DNA of 64,000 nt from Achromobacter sp. UMC46 (GCF_014170335.1 NZ_LZZS01000004.1:186001-250000), one strand, 5' to 3'; shown: positions 40,843 to 50,298, numbered from the stretch's first letter. A program made the numbers and translations. The notes: a model not told the origin generated them from the letters alone.

Positions 40843-43275
40843 TTACCAGCGGTGCTGATACGTCAGCGTCAGCACCGTGCCGGCCGCGGGCAGGCGGCTG
40901 GTGTTGGTGCCGCTGCGCATCAGCTGGCTGTACAGCGGGTAGTACTCGCGGTTGAACAGGTTTTCGACGCCGATCGTGATCGTGTCCTTCTTGGTGAACT
41001 GGTAGCGGCTCATCACGTCTACCGTGAAGTAGCTGTTGACCTCGCGCCGCCCGAAGCTGGCGACCCCATCCAGGCGGTAGTCCTTGCCGGCGTAGTAGTT
41101 GGCCTGGATGCGGTTGCTCCAGCGCTCGTTCGGCCGGTACTGCACGTAGCCTGTCAGCTTGACCGGCGGAATGCGGTATCCCGTCATGTTGCGCCATTCG
41201 CCGCCCTCGGGCTGTTCCTGCCCCTTCATCCACGTGAACGTGCCGCCCGCGCCCCAGCGTTCGTCGTCCGTCAGGTAGTCGGCGGCCGCTTCCACGCCGT
41301 ACACGCGTTCCTTGGTGCGGGTCAGGATCAAGCCATTGTTGAAACTCTGCACATCGCCCAGCTTGGACGTCGTGTAGAACACGGCCAGCGACGCCGCGGT
41401 GTTGCCGAATCCGCCGCGCCAGCCCAGCTCGTAGTTGTTGGTCTTGACGGGTTCCAGGTCCGACGAGCCGATATCGAAGCCCGGACGCGCATTGCGCATC
41501 TGCACGCCGATGTCGGGCAGCTGGAAGCCCTGGCTGAACGACGTGTAGAACTCCTGGCCGCGGACCGGCTCATAGCTCAGGCCCACGTTGAACAGCAAGG
41601 CGTCATAGTCCACCGTGCCGCCCTTCACCGTGGCCGGCGAGGGCACGCGCGACTGCGACAGCGGCACGAAATCATCGAAACGCGCCGACGAATATTCGTA
41701 GCGCACGCCGCCCTGCCCCGACCACTGGTCGTTGAAGCGGTGTTCCAGCTGGCCGAACAGGCCCGTGCTGCGCGTGGTCAGCTCCGGCATGTAGGTGAGC
41801 GTGCCCGTCTTGCGGAACACGCGGCCGCCGCTGCTGTCGAACGCGGCCGAATCGAAGATGTCGATCGGCATGTCGCTGCGTTCCTGATTGAAGTCCACGC
41901 CCCACAACAGGCGGGTCTTGTCGGAGGCGCCCAGCGGCGTGTCGATCGTCAGGCGGCTGCCCAGCACCTTGGAATTCTGCATGGCCTGGTCCACGTTGCC
42001 GCCGCGCGTGACCACGGCGCGGGCGTCGAACGGCGTGAAGCGCGTGTAGTAATCGCGGTAATACACCTGGGCGGACAGCTTGCTGCCCCACAGGTTCTGG
42101 TGCTGGTACTCCAGGTTCACCAGCGTGTTGCGGATCTGGTTCTGGTCAGCCAGCACCAGCCCGTCCAGCGGCAAGGCGCGCGCGGAGCCGGGCGGCAGGC
42201 GCCCCACCGAGGGGTCGGATCCGTAGTCGCTGTCCTGGTCGGCGTTGTAATAGCTGGCCGACAACTGCACCCGCTGGTCGTCGTCGATGCGCAGCCCCAG
42301 CTTGCCGCCCACGCTGTAGATGTTGGAGTCGAACAGGTCGCCCTGGCTGGGTTCGGACGCGATGCGGCGGCCCTGGGCGTCATACGAGGCGCCGTTGTGG
42401 CGCGCGCCCAGGTCCAGCGCGTAGTCGAGCTTGCCCTGGCTGCCGGCAAAGTGCTGCTGCAATTGGCCGCCCAGCCCGTCGGCGCCCAAGCGGCTTAGCG
42501 GGGACACGGCGGTCAGCGTGGTTTCGGATACGGGGTCGCCGCCGGCCGGCCGCGTGGTGATGGAGACGATCCCGCCCGTGGCGCCCGCACCGTAGATCGA
42601 GCTGCTGCCACGCAGCACTTCGACGCGTTCGATGATGGCCGGGTCGATGTTGGCCAGATTGCGCGACGAATCGCGGTTGGTGTTCAGCGGTATCCCGTCC
42701 ACCAGCACCAGGATGCCGCGGCCGCGCAGCGTCTGGCCGTAATCGGTGATGGTGCGGCTGGAATCGGCCATGCCCGGCACGACCTTCGACAGCACCGTCG
42801 CCAGGCTGTCGGAACCGGTCCGCAGTTCCTGCAGGTTGTCGCGTTCCAGCACGATGGTCTGCTGCACTGGACTGACCAGGTTGCTGGCCATGCGCGAGGC
42901 GCTGATTTCGATCGGCGCCAGCACGGCAGGCGCGGCCGCGCCGGCAGGTTCAAGGATGATGGCGCTGCCTTCGCGGCGGGCACGCAACGGCGTGTCGCGC
43001 AGCAAGGCGTCAAACGCCTGGTCGGGCGTCATCGTGCCGGACACGGCTGGCGCCTGAAGGCCGGCCACGGCCTGGGGGGTATAGAAGATCTGCAGCCCGT
43101 GCTGCCGCGCCAGCGCTTTGAGCGCGCCGTCCAGCGGCTGGGCGGGCATGTCCACGGCGACAGGCGGCGACGCGGCCCAGGCGGCAGGCGCCCCCAAGGC
43201 GATCAGCACCGCCGCGCTGACGGCGCTGATCCGGCAGCCCAGCCGCTGCGCACGTTTGTTCTTATTGCGATCCAC
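40843..43275 (-). CDS. TonB-dependent receptor with N-terminal STN signalling domain
   Basis: 810 residues. The GTG at 43275 is chosen because it follows AGGAGAGG and opens directly onto a signal peptide (RISAVSAAVLIALGAPAAWA). Next is the STN (secretin/TonB short N-terminus) domain (VDMPAQPLDGALKALARQHGLQIFYTPQ shown in part: LDGALKALARQHG), then the plug (LVLVDGIPLNTNRDSSRN, RVEVLRGSSSIYGAGATGG) and a 22-strand barrel ending LTLTYQHRW. STN-bearing receptors sense their cargo and signal to a FecR-type anti-sigma factor; the fecI/fecR-like genes immediately upstream confirm this. Ferric siderophore or haem is the likely ligand. Confidence 0.93.
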   Translation of the reverse strand: MDRNKNKRAQRLGCRISAVSAAVLIALGAPAAWAASPPVAVDMPAQPLDGALKALARQHGLQIFYTPQAVAGLQAPAVSGTMTPDQAFDALLRDTPLRARREGSAIILEPAGAAAPAVLAPIEISASRMASNLVSPVQQTIVLERDNLQELRTGSDSLATVLSKVVPGMADSSRTITDYGQTLRGRGILVLVDGIPLNTNRDSSRNLANIDPAIIERVEVLRGSSSIYGAGATGGIVSITTRPAGGDPVSETTLTAVSPLSRLGADGLGGQLQQHFAGSQGKLDYALDLGARHNGASYDAQGRRIASEPSQGDLFDSNIYSVGGKLGLRIDDDQRVQLSASYYNADQDSDYGSDPSVGRLPPGSARALPLDGLVLADQNQIRNTLVNLEYQHQNLWGSKLSAQVYYRDYYTRFTPFDARAVVTRGGNVDQAMQNSKVLGSRLTIDTPLGASDKTRLLWGVDFNQERSDMPIDIFDSAAFDSSGGRVFRKTGTLTYMPELTTRSTGLFGQLEHRFNDQWSGQGGVRYEYSSARFDDFVPLSQSRVPSPATVKGGTVDYDALLFNVGLSYEPVRGQEFYTSFSQGFQLPDIGVQMRNARPGFDIGSSDLEPVKTNNYELGWRGGFGNTAASLAVFYTTSKLGDVQSFNNGLILTRTKERVYGVEAAADYLTDDERWGAGGTFTWMKGQEQPEGGEWRNMTGYRIPPVKLTGYVQYRPNERWSNRIQANYYAGKDYRLDGVASFGRREVNSYFTVDVMSRYQFTKKDTITIGVENLFNREYYPLYSQLMRSGTNTSRLPAAGTVLTLTYQHRW

Positions 43276-43302
43276 TTCATCCTCTCCTGAGTCGGGTGGT
43301 CT

Positions 43303-43318
43303 CCGGCCCCCTGGCCGG
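43303..43318 (-). other. Hairpin in the receptor 5' leader
   Basis: CCGGCC and GGCCGG form a perfect 6-bp stem with a 4-base loop 28 bp upstream of the receptor start. It could influence translation initiation or mRNA stability. Confidence 0.35.
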
Positions 43319-43407
43319 AAGTGCCCCCCGATAAGAGAGAAGACGCAGAAGCGGAAAAAAACCTGAATGCGCGGCCAAACCATTTTTCCCGGACGGGAAT
43401 TACGGGC

Positions 43408-44376
43408 CTAGCGGGCCACCACTTCGGCCCGCCCGTCGGGCAGCCGGCGCACCGTCACCGGCAAGATATGCGGCAACGCGGTCAGGAAGGCGTCGGTGTC
43501 GTCGATGCGGAACACGCTGGTCAGTCGCAGGTCCGCCACCCCCTTGCCGCCGCCCAGCACCACCGGCTGCGCGCGATAGCGCGATACCTCGCGCACCGCG
43601 CTGGCCAGGTCGGTATCGCTGAAGACGATCTGCCCCGCACGCCAGGCCAGCGCCGACGCCACAGGCGCCGTCTGCGGCGCGTCGACCTTGCCCCGCGCAG
43701 TGACGCGGGCGCCAAGCCCCGGGGTTACCGACACGGCGCTGGCGGCGTCGTCCTGCCGGCCGGCCACCCGGACCGACCCGGATTCAACGACGACCCGCAC
43801 TTCGTCCGCGTCCCGGCGCACGTCAAAACGGGTACCCGTGACCGTGGCCGTGCCCAGGCCGGCGTCCACGACGAAAGGACGCCGCGCGTCCTTATCGACC
43901 GAAAAGAGCGCCTCGCCTTCCAATAGTTCGACCTGTCTAGCGTCCGCGCCGAACCGGACTTTCATGTGGGTGCGGCTATTCAATTCCGCGCTGGATCCAT
44001 CCGGCAACGCCACGACGCGCCGTTCTCCCGGCGCCGTCCGGTATTCGGCCGTCTGCACGGCTGGCAGTTGCGCGCGCTGCCAGAACAACACGCCCGCCCC
44101 CACCGCCAGCGCCGTCACGCTAAGCGCCAGCACCTGACGGCGGCTGGATGACCGCGCGCGGCGGCGCGGCTCGGCCAACGTGCGCAAGCGGTCCGGCGGC
44201 AAATCGGCCGCAGCTTGCCAGATGGATTCCAGTACGCGGTATTCGTAGGCGTGGCGAGGATCGGCCGCCAGCCACGCCTGCAGGCCGGCCTGTCCGGCGG
44301 CGTCCAGTTCGCCGGAGCGCGTCCGGGCGAACCAGGTTGCCGCCTCGGCGCGCGCGGCGTCGCTAGCTGGGCGCAT
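43408..44376 (-). CDS. FecR-family anti-sigma/sigma regulator
   Basis: 322 residues. The cytoplasmic DUF4880-type part (ARAEAATWFARTRSGELDAAG) is followed by one membrane helix at about 80-97 (VLALSVTALAVGAGVLFW), then the FecR periplasmic domain (GERRVVALPDGSSAELNSRT, GTATVTGTRFDVR) and a C-terminal STN-interacting tail. FecR proteins carry the receptor's signal across the inner membrane to FecI. The ATG overlaps the end of the fecI-like gene by 14 bp, so translation is coupled. The receptor gene lies 132 bp downstream. Confidence 0.92.
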   Translation of the reverse strand: MRPASDAARAEAATWFARTRSGELDAAGQAGLQAWLAADPRHAYEYRVLESIWQAAADLPPDRLRTLAEPRRRARSSSRRQVLALSVTALAVGAGVLFWQRAQLPAVQTAEYRTAPGERRVVALPDGSSAELNSRTHMKVRFGADARQVELLEGEALFSVDKDARRPFVVDAGLGTATVTGTRFDVRRDADEVRVVVESGSVRVAGRQDDAASAVSVTPGLGARVTARGKVDAPQTAPVASALAWRAGQIVFSDTDLASAVREVSRYRAQPVVLGGGKGVADLRLTSVFRIDDTDAFLTALPHILPVTVRRLPDGRAEVVAR

Positions 44377-44866
44377 AGGCCCCCAGCCGTTCGCGCAGGT
44401 GCAAGGCGGTGCGGATCATGTACTTTTCGACCATGTTTTTGCTCAAGCCCATGCGCTCGGCGATCTCGGCCTGCGTCAGGCCTTCCAGGCGTTGCCAGAT
44501 GAAGACCTGGCGGCACTTGAGGGGCAATTCGGCCAGCGCCGTTTCCAGCGCCTGCCCCAATTGCTGCGTGCGCGCCTGCGCCACGGGATCGCCCAGCTCA
44601 CTGGGATGGGTCGCTATGGTATCAAGCGGTACCCACTCGTGCCCGTCTTCGCGGCGGAAGCTGTCGATGGCCCTGTTGCGCGCGGCCTGGTGCAAATAGG
44701 CACGCGGCTGTTCGACATGGGCGGAACCGGCCTCCAGGCATTTCACGAAGGCGTCATGCGTCAAGTCCTGGGCGGCGTCGCGGCAACCCAGCTTACGGGT
44801 CCAGACGGCGAGCAGTTCTTCGTAATAGGCAAGAAAGCCGTGTGGACGGGACCGGGACGATGACAT
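44363..44866 (-). CDS. ECF sigma factor, FecI type
   Basis: 167 residues from the ATG at 44866. Sigma-2 region (AYYEELLAVWTRKLGCRDAAQDLTHDAFVKCLE in part: DAAQDLTHDAFVK) and sigma-4 region (LPLKCRQVFIWQRLEGLTQAEIAERMGLS and MVEKYMIRTALHLRERL). FecI factors transcribe only the adjacent receptor gene after a signal through FecR. It heads the fecI-fecR-receptor set on the minus strand; a Fur-box-like sequence sits 27 bp upstream of its start. Confidence 0.92.
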   Translation of the reverse strand: MSSSRSRPHGFLAYYEELLAVWTRKLGCRDAAQDLTHDAFVKCLEAGSAHVEQPRAYLHQAARNRAIDSFRREDGHEWVPLDTIATHPSELGDPVAQARTQQLGQALETALAELPLKCRQVFIWQRLEGLTQAEIAERMGLSKNMVEKYMIRTALHLRERLGAYAPS

Positions 44867-44892
44867 GGGGCAACTTCGTGGCGAAGCGACAT

Positions 44893-44911
44893 GATAATGC
44901 TTTTTATTACG
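44893..44911. promoter_or_regulatory. Fur-box-like sequence upstream of left fecI
   Basis: GATAATGCTTTTTATTACG matches 13 of 19 positions of the Fur consensus GATAATGATAATCATTATC. It is 27 bp before the sigma-factor start, where an iron-dependent Fur site is expected. Confidence 0.55.
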
Positions 44912-44970
44912 AATTACCATGCCGTTCGCCGTGCCGCTTGGCATTGGCAGACCGATTCATGCTCGACTAG

Positions 44971-44989
44971 AATGCAATCCATTCTTATT
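44971..44989. promoter_or_regulatory. Fur-box-like sequence upstream of right fecI
   Basis: AATGCAATCCATTCTTATT matches 13 of 19 positions of AATGATAATCATTATCATT. It ends 17 bp before the sigma-factor start at 45007, consistent with iron repression of the right-hand system. Confidence 0.55.
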
Positions 44990-45006
44990 CACTTTCAATC
45001 ACGGAT

Positions 45007-45549
45007 ATGCCGGGCGCCGCCGACCTTGCCGCCGTTCAACGGCTGCACACGCTCTACCGCAACCATCACGGCTGGCTTTACAACTGGCTGCGCGGGCGGC
45101 TGGGCAACGCGGCCGACGCCGCGGACCTGGCCCAGGACGCCTTCGTGCGCCTGCTGAGCCGGCCGCGCGACTTCGACGGTTTCGACGGCGAACGCGCTTA
45201 CCTCAGTACGATGGCGCGCGGGCTGTGCGTCGACTTGTGGCGCCGCCGCGAAATCGAACAAGCCTGGCTGGTTGCGCAGGCGGCGCGCCCCGCACCCTTC
45301 CAGCCGTCTCCCGAGCACCACGCGATCATCATCGAGACGCTATGCGAAATCGATGCCCTGCTTAGCCGCCTGCCCTGGCGCACCGCCGAAGCCTTCCTGA
45401 TGGCGATGGCCTACGGCATGAGCGACGCCGAAATCGCCGCCGAGTTGCGGGTGTCGGACCGCATGGTCCGCAAGTACGTGGCGCAAGCCATGCTGCATTG
45501 CATCTCGCTGCAGGCGCAGACCGCGCAGGCGCTTGCCGCGCAAGCCTGA
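45007..45549 (+). CDS. ECF sigma factor, FecI type
   Basis: 180 residues. Region 2 contains LRGRLGNAADAADLAQDAFVRLLSRP and region 4 contains LSRLPWRTAEAFLMAMAYGMSDAEIAAELRVS shown in part as MSDAEIAAELRVS, with VRKYVAQAMLH as the end of the recognition helix. It heads the second FecI-FecR-receptor set, transcribed away from the first. Only about 140 bp separate the two sigma-factor starts, so the promoters overlap or abut. The start codon is ATG; the upstream box is Fur-like. It is not closely similar in sequence to the left-hand factor, so the two are not a recent duplication. Confidence 0.92.
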   Translation: MPGAADLAAVQRLHTLYRNHHGWLYNWLRGRLGNAADAADLAQDAFVRLLSRPRDFDGFDGERAYLSTMARGLCVDLWRRREIEQAWLVAQAARPAPFQPSPEHHAIIIETLCEIDALLSRLPWRTAEAFLMAMAYGMSDAEIAAELRVSDRMVRKYVAQAMLHCISLQAQTAQALAAQA

Positions 45550-45571
45550 CCCCTGCCCGGACGACACGCCC

Positions 45572-46549
45572 ATGGCCGCCCACGCGCCCCCCTCGCATGA
45601 AGCCTTGCAGCAAGCGGCAGCGTGGTTCGCCGCGCTGCGCGCAAGCGACCATCCCGAGCGGGATCAGCGCCGCTGGCAGGATTGGCTGGACCAACGGGAA
45701 GAGCACCGCGCCGCCTGGCGCTATGTGGAAGACGTCAGCCGCCGCTTCACGCCGGTCCAGAACGAGGGGCCGGGCACCCTGGGCGCATTGAAAGCGGTGC
45801 GCCAACGCGGCCGCCAGCGCCGCCAGGTGCTGGGCGGGCTGGCGGCGGCCGCCTGTGCGGGCCTGCTGGGATGGACCAGCTGGGAATATGCGGGGCTGCG
45901 CCGCATGACGTTGTCCCATCTGGCGCAATACCGCACCCGGGTAGGCGACGTGCAGGACCTGCGCCTGGCCGACGGCACCCGGGTCTGGCTGAACACGGCC
46001 AGCGCGCTGAACGTGCATTACTCGGCCGATACGCGGTTACTGGAATTGGTGGCGGGCGAAATCCTGATCGAAACCGCGCACGACGGCGCCCGCCCCTTCG
46101 TCGTCCAGGCCGGCGCCAGCCGCATGACGGCGCTGGGTACCCGCTTCACCGTCAGCCTGGCTCATGATTCCGGCTATCTGGCCGTGTATGACGGCCGCGT
46201 GGCGCTGGACGCCGCCGACCGGCGCCAGGTGATCAATGCCGGGGAGCAGATCACCTACGGGCCGGACGGCCGCTGGCAGCTGGAACCCGCCAGCCGTGCG
46301 CGTGAGGTCTGGACCAGCGGCGTGCTGCTGGCCGAAGACGTACCGTTGGACGTGCTGCTCAATGAGCTTGGCAGATACCTGCCGGGACACCTTGGCGTGT
46401 CGCCCGAGGCGGCCGGCCTGCGCGTCGTCGGCGGCTTCCCCTTGCGCGATCCCGACCAGGTGCTTGCTTTGCTGGAAAGGGTCTTGCCCATCACGGTCAA
46501 GCGTCCCCTGCCCTGGTGGACGTCCGTGGAACGCCGGCCCGGACGCTGA
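45572..46549 (+). CDS. FecR-family anti-sigma/sigma regulator
   Basis: 325 residues from the ATG at 45572. The N-terminal DUF4880-like part (EALQQAAAWFAALRASDHPE) is followed by a membrane segment (VLGGLAAAACAGLLGWTSW) and the FecR domain (VGDVQDLRLADGTRVWLNTAS, GASRMTALGTRFTVS). It transmits the receptor's signal to the sigma factor encoded 22 bp upstream. An in-frame TTG at 45533 would overlap the sigma gene; the ATG is preferred. Confidence 0.92.
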   Translation: MAAHAPPSHEALQQAAAWFAALRASDHPERDQRRWQDWLDQREEHRAAWRYVEDVSRRFTPVQNEGPGTLGALKAVRQRGRQRRQVLGGLAAAACAGLLGWTSWEYAGLRRMTLSHLAQYRTRVGDVQDLRLADGTRVWLNTASALNVHYSADTRLLELVAGEILIETAHDGARPFVVQAGASRMTALGTRFTVSLAHDSGYLAVYDGRVALDAADRRQVINAGEQITYGPDGRWQLEPASRAREVWTSGVLLAEDVPLDVLLNELGRYLPGHLGVSPEAAGLRVVGGFPLRDPDQVLALLERVLPITVKRPLPWWTSVERRPGR

Positions 46550-46658
46550 CCGGCGCCGCACTATCTCATCGAATTTGTAACTGCGGTTCCGGAATTCGCC
46601 GCCTGCTCGATACACAAGATGAAACCGTACTTGTGCTATCCCTCCGAGGCCCCGCCGC

Positions 46659-49115
46659 ATGCACTCCCTTCTTCGCCGCCGTCCTACGACCTTACGCCCC
46701 CGGCTCGCGCTGTTGTCCACCACGGCCCTGACCGGCAGCCTGGCGTTCGCCGTCGCCGCCCACGCACAGCCGGCCGCTGAACAGGCCCGCCAGTACCAGA
46801 TCGCCTCCGGGCCGCTGACGACCACGTTGCCCCTGTTCATCGCCCAGTCCGGCATCGTGCTGGCGGGTTCCGGGGACCTGGCCCGCAACCGGCTCAGCCC
46901 GGCGCTGAACGGCCGCTACACCCCTGCGGCGGGTCTGGCCGCGCTGCTTAGCGGGACGGGATTGCGGGCGGTGCGCAACGCGCAAGGGGCGTTCGTGCTG
47001 GAGGCTGAACCGCAAAACACACCCGGCGTGACGGTGCTGCCGGCGGTGCAGGTCACCGGCCAGACGCAGACGGCGACCGGCCCGGTGGAAGGCTACCTGG
47101 CCACGCGCAGCCTGTCGGGCAGCAAGACCGACATGCCCATCCTGAAGATCCCGCAAACCATCAACGTCATCACCGCCGACCAGATGCGCGACCAGGGCGC
47201 GCAGAGCGTCAGCCAGGCGTTGCGCTATACGCCCGGCGTGCTGGCCGAAACCTACGGCGCGAGCTCGCAATTCGACGTCTACACGCAAGTACGCGGCTTC
47301 CGTCCGGCATTCTTCCTGGACGGCACCCGCCTGCCGCTGGGCAGCGTGACGACCGGCTGGGCCAGTTCGGTAGTCGAGCCCTATGGGCTGGAGCGCATCG
47401 AGGTCCTGAAAGGCCCCGCGTCGGCCTTGTATGGGCAGAGCGGCCCGGGCGGCCTGATCAACATGGTCAGCAAGCGCCCCACCGCCGATACGCTGCGCGA
47501 AGTCGAACTGCAGACGGGCAGCTTCGACCGCCGCCAGTTGGCGATCGACCTGGGCGGCCCGATCGACCCGGACGGCAAGTTCCTGTATCGGCTCACGGGC
47601 ATGGTCCGCGAAGCGGGCACGCAGGTGGACTACATCGGCAACAACCGCGCCTATATCGCGCCGGCGCTGACCTGGAAGCTGACCCCCGACACCACGCTGA
47701 CGCTGTTGGCCAGCTACCAGTCCGAATGGGGCGGCAAGACCGGTTTCAACTACCTGCCAACGTCCGGCACGCTGACGTCCAACCCGAACGGCCGCATTCC
47801 CATGCACCGGTATCTGGGCGAACCCGACTTCGACCGCCTGAGCCGTAGCCAAAGCTCGCTGGGCTACGCGTTCGAGCACCGCTTCAATGACGCCCTGACC
47901 TTCCGCCAGAACCTGCGCTACAACGAATCGTCGGTGGACCTGCGCGCGCTGAACCGGATCGGCGAGCTGCTGCCCGACAACCAGACGCTGAACCGCGCCG
48001 CGTTGGGCATCGATACCGGCGTCCACCTCTTCACCGTGGACAACCAGCTGGAATCCCGATTCCAGACCGGCGCGCTGTCGCATGACGCGGTGGTGGGCTT
48101 CGACTACCGCAAAGAAAGCAGCCACTACATCGTGGGCCGCGGCACGGCGCCGCCGATCAACGTCTACCACCCCGTCTACGGCTACGACATCCCCAACCCG
48201 CCCTACGACAACTTCGTCAGCCAATTCGGCGACGACCGTCAACTGGGCCTGTATGCGCAGGACACGATCAGCTGGGAAGGATGGAACCTGATGCTGAGCG
48301 GCCGCCACGACTGGGCCGACAGCACGGTGGACAACCGCCGCAGCGGCCGCAGCACCACGCAGCGCGACGAAGCCTCGACCGGCCGCGTCGGCCTGAACTA
48401 CGTGTTCGACAACGGCGTCGCCCCGTACGTCAGCTATTCGACGTCGTTCGAGCCGACCGGCGGCGCCGATTTTTCGGGCACGCCCTTCAAGCCCACCAAG
48501 GGCGAACAGTACGAGGCGGGCGTCAAGTACCAGCCCGCCGGCACCGACAGCCTGTTGACGGCGTCCGTGTTCCAGATCCAGCAGCGCAACGTGCTGACGC
48601 CCGACCCCGACCCGCAGCGCGGCGCGCTGGGATTCAGCGTCCAGACCGGCGAAGTGCGGGTGCGCGGGCTGGAACTTGAGGCGCGCACGGCGCTTAGCCG
48701 CGCCTGGACCGTACTGGCGTCCTACACCTATCTGGACAACGAAGTCCTCCAGAGCAACCGGGCCGGCGAAGTGGGCAACCGGCTGGCCGGCACGCCGACG
48801 CACCAGGCCTCGTTGTGGACGGACTACACCTTGCAGCAAGGCTTGTTCGAAGGCCTGGGCCTGGGCGCGGGCGTGCGATATGTGGGCAACACGTACGACA
48901 CCAGCAACGCCACCAAGACGCCCGACTACACCCTGGTCGATCTGAACCTGCACTACGACCTGGGACGCACCCATCCGTCGATGCGCGGCGCCCGCGTCTC
49001 GCTTGGCGTCACCAACCTGACCGACAAGTACTACCTGACCCAGTGCACCACGGGCCAGGGCTGCACCATCGGCGTGGGCAGGACGGTGCTGGCCACCTTC
49101 AACTACCGCTGGTAG
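46659..49115 (+). CDS. TonB-dependent siderophore receptor with STN domain
   Basis: 818 residues. Signal peptide (ALTGSLAFAVAAHAQ), STN domain (YQIASGPLTTTLPLFIAQSG, LSGTGLRAVRNAQGAFVLEA), plug (ETYGASSQFDVYTQVRGFRP, RIEVLKGPASALYGQSGPGG) and a long barrel ending in the terminal aromatic ATFNYRW. The QTINVITADQMRDQG and PGGLINMVSKRP motifs place it in the FpvA/FhuA/FoxA siderophore-receptor group. It imports a ferric siderophore across the outer membrane with energy from TonB, and signals through FecR/FecI. It is followed 5 bp later by a PepSY protein, a likely ferric-siderophore reductase partner. Confidence 0.95.
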   Translation: MHSLLRRRPTTLRPRLALLSTTALTGSLAFAVAAHAQPAAEQARQYQIASGPLTTTLPLFIAQSGIVLAGSGDLARNRLSPALNGRYTPAAGLAALLSGTGLRAVRNAQGAFVLEAEPQNTPGVTVLPAVQVTGQTQTATGPVEGYLATRSLSGSKTDMPILKIPQTINVITADQMRDQGAQSVSQALRYTPGVLAETYGASSQFDVYTQVRGFRPAFFLDGTRLPLGSVTTGWASSVVEPYGLERIEVLKGPASALYGQSGPGGLINMVSKRPTADTLREVELQTGSFDRRQLAIDLGGPIDPDGKFLYRLTGMVREAGTQVDYIGNNRAYIAPALTWKLTPDTTLTLLASYQSEWGGKTGFNYLPTSGTLTSNPNGRIPMHRYLGEPDFDRLSRSQSSLGYAFEHRFNDALTFRQNLRYNESSVDLRALNRIGELLPDNQTLNRAALGIDTGVHLFTVDNQLESRFQTGALSHDAVVGFDYRKESSHYIVGRGTAPPINVYHPVYGYDIPNPPYDNFVSQFGDDRQLGLYAQDTISWEGWNLMLSGRHDWADSTVDNRRSGRSTTQRDEASTGRVGLNYVFDNGVAPYVSYSTSFEPTGGADFSGTPFKPTKGEQYEAGVKYQPAGTDSLLTASVFQIQQRNVLTPDPDPQRGALGFSVQTGEVRVRGLELEARTALSRAWTVLASYTYLDNEVLQSNRAGEVGNRLAGTPTHQASLWTDYTLQQGLFEGLGLGAGVRYVGNTYDTSNATKTPDYTLVDLNLHYDLGRTHPSMRGARVSLGVTNLTDKYYLTQCTTGQGCTIGVGRTVLATFNYRW

Positions 49116-49120
49116 CGCCG

Positions 49121-50248
49121 ATGAGCACGCCCCGCAACGGCACGCGACGCTGGAGCGCCGTGCACAAATGGTCCAGCCTGGCGGCCACGCTATGGCTGCT
49201 GCTGCTGTGCCTGACCGGGCTGCCGCTGATCTTCCACGAAGAGATCGAAGCCGCCCTGGACACGCACCCCGGCTTGCCGGCGCTGGCGCCGGACGCGCCA
49301 CGCGCAACGCTGGACCAGATCGTGGCGGCGGCGTTGGCCGCCAACCCCGGCGCGCGGATGGATTCGCTGGGGCTGATGCCCGACAAGCCCGCGGTGCTGG
49401 CCACCACCCAGGGCGAAGACGCGCAAGGCGAGGCCGCCTCGCAGCGGCAGGTCTATGCCCTGCAGGACGGCAAGCCGGTGTCGCTGCCGCCGCCGCGCAG
49501 CGACGGCGTGATGGAGGGGGTCCGGCGCCTGCACACCGACATGTATGCCGGCCTGACGGGCACGCTGTTCCTGGGCGCGATGGGCCTGCTGCTTGCCGTG
49601 GCGATGGTCTCGGGCATTGCGCTGTACGGCCCTTTCATGCGCAAGCTGCCCTTCGGCAGCATCCGCCGCCAGCGCGGCGCCCGCATCCAGTGGCTGGACC
49701 TGCACAATTTCCTGGGCATCGCCACGGCGGCCTGGCTGCTGGTCATCGCGCTGACCGGCATCATCAACAGCCTGCACGACCCTTTGGCCGCCCTGTGGCG
49801 CAAGCACGACCTGGCCGCCATGGTGGACCGGGCCAGCCAGGCGGGCCAGACGCCGGCGGCGCGCCTGACCTCGGTCGACGCCGCGGTCGAGACCGTGCGC
49901 CGTGCCGCGCCCGACATGAAGGTGGCGGCCATCTTCTTCCCCGGCTCGCTGTTCAGCAGCCCGCGCCATTATGCGATCTTCCTGCGCGGCAACACGCCGG
50001 TCACCTCCCGCCTGCTCAAGCCCGCGCTGGTCGACGCGGAAACCGGCGCGCTGACCGCCATGGAAGACATGCCGTGGCACATCCGCACGCTGTTCCTGTC
50101 GCAGCCGCTGCATTTCGGCGACTACGGCGGCCTGCCGCTGAAGCTGATCTGGGCGGCGCTGGATCTCGTCGCCATCGTGGTGCTGGCAAGCGGCCTCGTG
50201 CTGTGGCGGCGCAAACACGGAAAGGACCGGATCGCCCCGCAAGCGTGA
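49121..50248 (+). CDS. PepSY-associated TM-domain protein (putative ferric-siderophore reductase)
   Basis: 375 residues from the ATG at 49121, 5 bp after the receptor stop. It has an N-terminal helix (WSSLAATLWLLLLCLTGLPLIF in part: LAATLWLLLLCLTGLP), a PepSY periplasmic domain, internal helices (GTLFLGAMGLLLAVAMVSG; FLGIATAAWLLVIALTGII) and a C-terminal helix (LDLVAIVVLASGLVLWRR). In related siderophore clusters such proteins reduce ferric iron at the inner membrane to release it from the ligand. Cotranscription with the receptor supports that role here. Confidence 0.9.
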   Translation: MSTPRNGTRRWSAVHKWSSLAATLWLLLLCLTGLPLIFHEEIEAALDTHPGLPALAPDAPRATLDQIVAAALAANPGARMDSLGLMPDKPAVLATTQGEDAQGEAASQRQVYALQDGKPVSLPPPRSDGVMEGVRRLHTDMYAGLTGTLFLGAMGLLLAVAMVSGIALYGPFMRKLPFGSIRRQRGARIQWLDLHNFLGIATAAWLLVIALTGIINSLHDPLAALWRKHDLAAMVDRASQAGQTPAARLTSVDAAVETVRRAAPDMKVAAIFFPGSLFSSPRHYAIFLRGNTPVTSRLLKPALVDAETGALTAMEDMPWHIRTLFLSQPLHFGDYGGLPLKLIWAALDLVAIVVLASGLVLWRRKHGKDRIAPQA

Positions 50249-50298
50249 AAGTGGCCAGCAGGACCGCTTGTTGCCATCCGTAAGCAGCGGGAAATTCT

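Noticed and set aside
39985-42498. A long open frame of 837 codons on the plus strand opposite the TonB receptor
   Set aside because: Its translation is low-complexity, rich in Arg/Ala/His, lacks any motif, and lies antisense to a receptor with clear STN, plug and barrel features. High GC content keeps antisense frames open.
45007-46549. Recent duplication of the left FecI-FecR pair
   Set aside because: The two sigma factors and the two FecR proteins share only family-level motifs, so the back-to-back arrangement is not a recent inverted duplication.
46692-49307. An 871-codon minus-strand frame across the siderophore receptor gene
   Set aside because: It is antisense to a receptor with full family features and has no recognisable domains or ribosome site.
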